The notes under the pieces were generated by a model, which saw nothing but the letters and a program-made list of their open reading frames with translations, did not search any database and had not been told where the DNA came from. Made by a program: the position numbers and the translations under genes. DNA of 47,037 nucleotides from a virus. The DNA lies in the IMG/VR virus record IMGVR_UViG_3300044970_002708, positions 1 to 47,037 of that record; one strand, 5' to 3'. Below, in pieces: positions 45,887 to 47,037 of this stretch (position 1 is the stretch's first letter; each line of letters starts with the position of its first letter).

Positions 45887-46675
45887 TTATTTAGCAACGC
45901 AAGGTTCTACAGATTCTTTTTGGAATGTCTTGCCATACCCAACGAATCCACCATTCTTCTTGCGTTGTGTGACAGCTTGCATGGCTTCAGATCCAGCACG
46001 CTGGCTCCCATGCACTAGTAGTGCAAACGATTTGTCACCTAAGCAGTGGCTGTCGTCATGATCCACAGCAAGTCCGCGTGCAACCGCTTCTTCTTCTGTG
46101 TACACAACGTAGGCCACCCGCTGGAACACATCGGGATACTTGGGAATCAAGTAATCGAGTGTCCCACCGCAAGATGCGGTGAGATAAAAGTTGGACGGGA
46201 TTTGATCACGCAAGTTATACCACATGCCAAGGGACTTGGTGTATGCATAGAACTTTTGCTTGGGTCGCTGGGCAGCAACCATCAGCCAAGCACGCATGTA
46301 GTTCTCAGTCCAAAAGTCACCAGACTCATGGACACGCACCAGTTCCTTGGGAGGCTGCATGGTGAGGGATAGATCGATCAAATCACGCAACAAAACAGCC
46401 TGGTTCCCATTGGAGTGGATGGTCTCACGAATAAGATCCCAGTTGTGCCAGCGTGCTTGACGTACGTTAGGCCGTACCTCTGCCATGGCAGCAAAGCAAC
46501 GGAACTCATCTGCTTCTGTGCCCGTGTACTGGGGCAGATCAGTGATAAGTCCGGTGACACGGTCAGCAAATGTCTTGCAGACACCAGCGTGCGGACACGA
46601 GTGACCCGCTGGAAGCGAGAAGATCAGACGATTCTTAAGCTTGCCGTTGCCGGTGGAGAATTTGAGGAGTTGCAT
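45887..46675 (-). CDS. GP88-like protein (PF17338)
   Basis: This 262-residue protein starts at ATG 46675; the longer frame to 46729 would run into the promoter motif. 'SLPAGHSCPHAGVCKTFADR', then 'VRVHESGDFWTENYMRAWLM' and 'KFYAYTKSLGMWYN' are the family's conserved blocks (LP.G..CP.A..C and the H.SGDF / fY.YTK pattern). GP88 proteins occur in phages and cyanobacteria, with an unknown role; Cys and His suggest metal binding. Copy A of the promoter motif lies 29 bases upstream. Confidence 0.82.
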   Translation of the reverse strand: MQLLKFSTGNGKLKNRLIFSLPAGHSCPHAGVCKTFADRVTGLITDLPQYTGTEADEFRCFAAMAEVRPNVRQARWHNWDLIRETIHSNGNQAVLLRDLIDLSLTMQPPKELVRVHESGDFWTENYMRAWLMVAAQRPKQKFYAYTKSLGMWYNLRDQIPSNFYLTASCGGTLDYLIPKYPDVFQRVAYVVYTEEEAVARGLAVDHDDSHCLGDKSFALLVHGSQRAGSEAMQAVTQRKKNGGFVGYGKTFQKESVEPCVAK

Positions 46676-46703
46676 TGGAGTTGAATGTGATTGATGAATG
46701 GGT

Positions 46704-46726
46704 AGTTTAATGTCATACCCAGGACA
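46704..46726 (-). promoter_or_regulatory. promoter motif copy A
   Basis: The minus strand TGTCCTGGGTATGACATTAA then ACT, 28 bases before ATG 46675, is one of three close copies of the minus-strand motif. Positions of the copies relative to their genes (24-28 bases) are conserved. Confidence 0.75.
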
Positions 46727-46732
46727 CATCCG

Positions 46733-46912
46733 TTAACAAAGATGAGCTTCTAATTCTCGGATGATTGCAAGTACGTGAGGCGGAACATTGTCACCTTTTA
46801 GTAAGACTTCTTTTAATGCTTGAATGTGAACATGGTCAGGAATTTGCTCTTCAGCATAGATGTCTCTTATTTCATCAATAAAGAACTGAGCAAAAGGCGA
46901 AAGCTGTGACAT
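46733..46912 (-). CDS. small helical protein, 59 aa
   Basis: ATG 46912 opens 'MSQLSPFAQFFIDEIRDIYA' and 'EEQIPDHVHIQALKEVLLKG', a helical protein with an 'NVPPHVLAIIRELEAHLC' end. No family is known. It lies at the window's right end and is preceded by the degenerate copy D of the promoter motif. It is in the range of small early genes. Confidence 0.65.
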   Translation of the reverse strand: MSQLSPFAQFFIDEIRDIYAEEQIPDHVHIQALKEVLLKGDNVPPHVLAIIRELEAHLC

Positions 46913-46942
46913 GAGCTGAATGATTAGTTTTTTTAATGAATG

Positions 46943-46964
46943 AGTTTAGGGACATCTCAGGTCC
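46943..46964 (-). promoter_or_regulatory. degenerate promoter motif copy D
   Basis: The minus strand GGACCTGAGATGTCCCTAAA then CT is similar to copies A-C with one base missing, 30 bases before ATG 46912. A 14-bp palindrome lies directly upstream (46968-46981). Confidence 0.5.
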
Positions 46965-46967
46965 ATA

Positions 46968-46981
46968 TTCCCGTACGGGAA
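46968..46981. other. perfect 14-bp palindrome
   Basis: TTCCCGTACGGGAA is its own reverse complement, in the AT-rich gap upstream of the 46912 gene. It could be an operator or part of a hairpin; a second ATCCC/GGGAT inverted repeat lies at 46991-47011. Confidence 0.55.
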
Positions 46982-47037
46982 ATTTATCAGATCCCCTGCG
47001 GCACAAGGGATTTGGTGCTACGATTCGTTCGTAGTTT

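Noticed and set aside
1-47037. CRISPR array or integrase/attachment site
   Set aside because: No regular direct repeats with spacers and no recombinase motifs were seen; the iterons at 20.4 kb are irregularly spaced and on both strands.

Overview
The window is a stretch of a cyanophage genome, in which both strands are densely packed with phage genes. Its host is probably a phycobilisome-bearing cyanobacterium. The evidence is a high-light-inducible protein (hli), an NblA-like phycobilisome-degradation gene, a viral S-adenosylmethionine decarboxylase (speD), a family-A DNA polymerase with a T7-like layout, a primase-SF3 helicase, and many small basic or zinc-binding peptides of the kind cyanophages carry. 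I see no integrase, terminase, portal or major capsid gene, so the window lacks the packaging and head module. Phage morphology cannot be fixed from it.

Layout. 1-5.9 kb: plus-strand virion-type genes, interrupted by an HNH endonuclease, then small conserved peptides. 5.9-7.3 kb: lysozyme and NblA-like gene, facing a DUF3310 gene. 7.3-11.4 kb: a second HNH gene, dCTP deaminase, and a minus-strand operon of an HTH protein, two unknowns and a Dam-like protein with a degenerate catalytic motif. 11.5-18 kb: two repeat-rich tail fibres (one with a self-cleaving chaperone-like C-terminus), accessory proteins and a glucosaminidase/C39-peptidase lysin. 18-22 kb: minus-strand virion-like protein, two HNH-like genes, a 454-base non-coding region packed with iterons and a 31-bp inverted repeat, and a GT4 glycosyltransferase. 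22-27.3 kb: a minus-strand replication operon (exonuclease, primase-helicase, speD). 27.3-29.6 kb: a translationally coupled plus-strand operon (micro membrane protein, hli, small protein, methyltransferase), then basic peptides. 29.6-30.2 kb: 595 non-coding bases with a terminator, a promoter, an apparently elaborate structured RNA and two tRNA-like elements whose anticodon arms are not canonical. 30.2-36.6 kb: endonuclease VII, a Dps-like ferritin, receptor-binding or fibre genes and another HNH gene. 36.6-47 kb: minus-strand early and replication genes, including a Gp157-like protein, a SWIM-finger protein, SSB, DNA polymerase and a GP88-like protein.

How it works together. The right arm supplies replication (primase-helicase, polymerase, SSB, exonuclease) and nucleotide supply (dcd). 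NblA, Hli, SpeD and perhaps Dps would tune host light harvesting, photoprotection, polyamines and iron or oxidative stress. The left arm and the 30-36 kb block make virion, fibre and lysis proteins. Two promoter classes can be read: a 22-23 bp motif repeated upstream of minus-strand replication genes (three strong and two weak copies), and -10-like hexamers (TATACT, TAAAAT) about 17-23 bases before several other genes with no clear -35. At least six HNH or endonuclease VII genes sit between ordinary genes, often sharing start and stop codons with them, which suggests repeated homing-endonuclease invasion.
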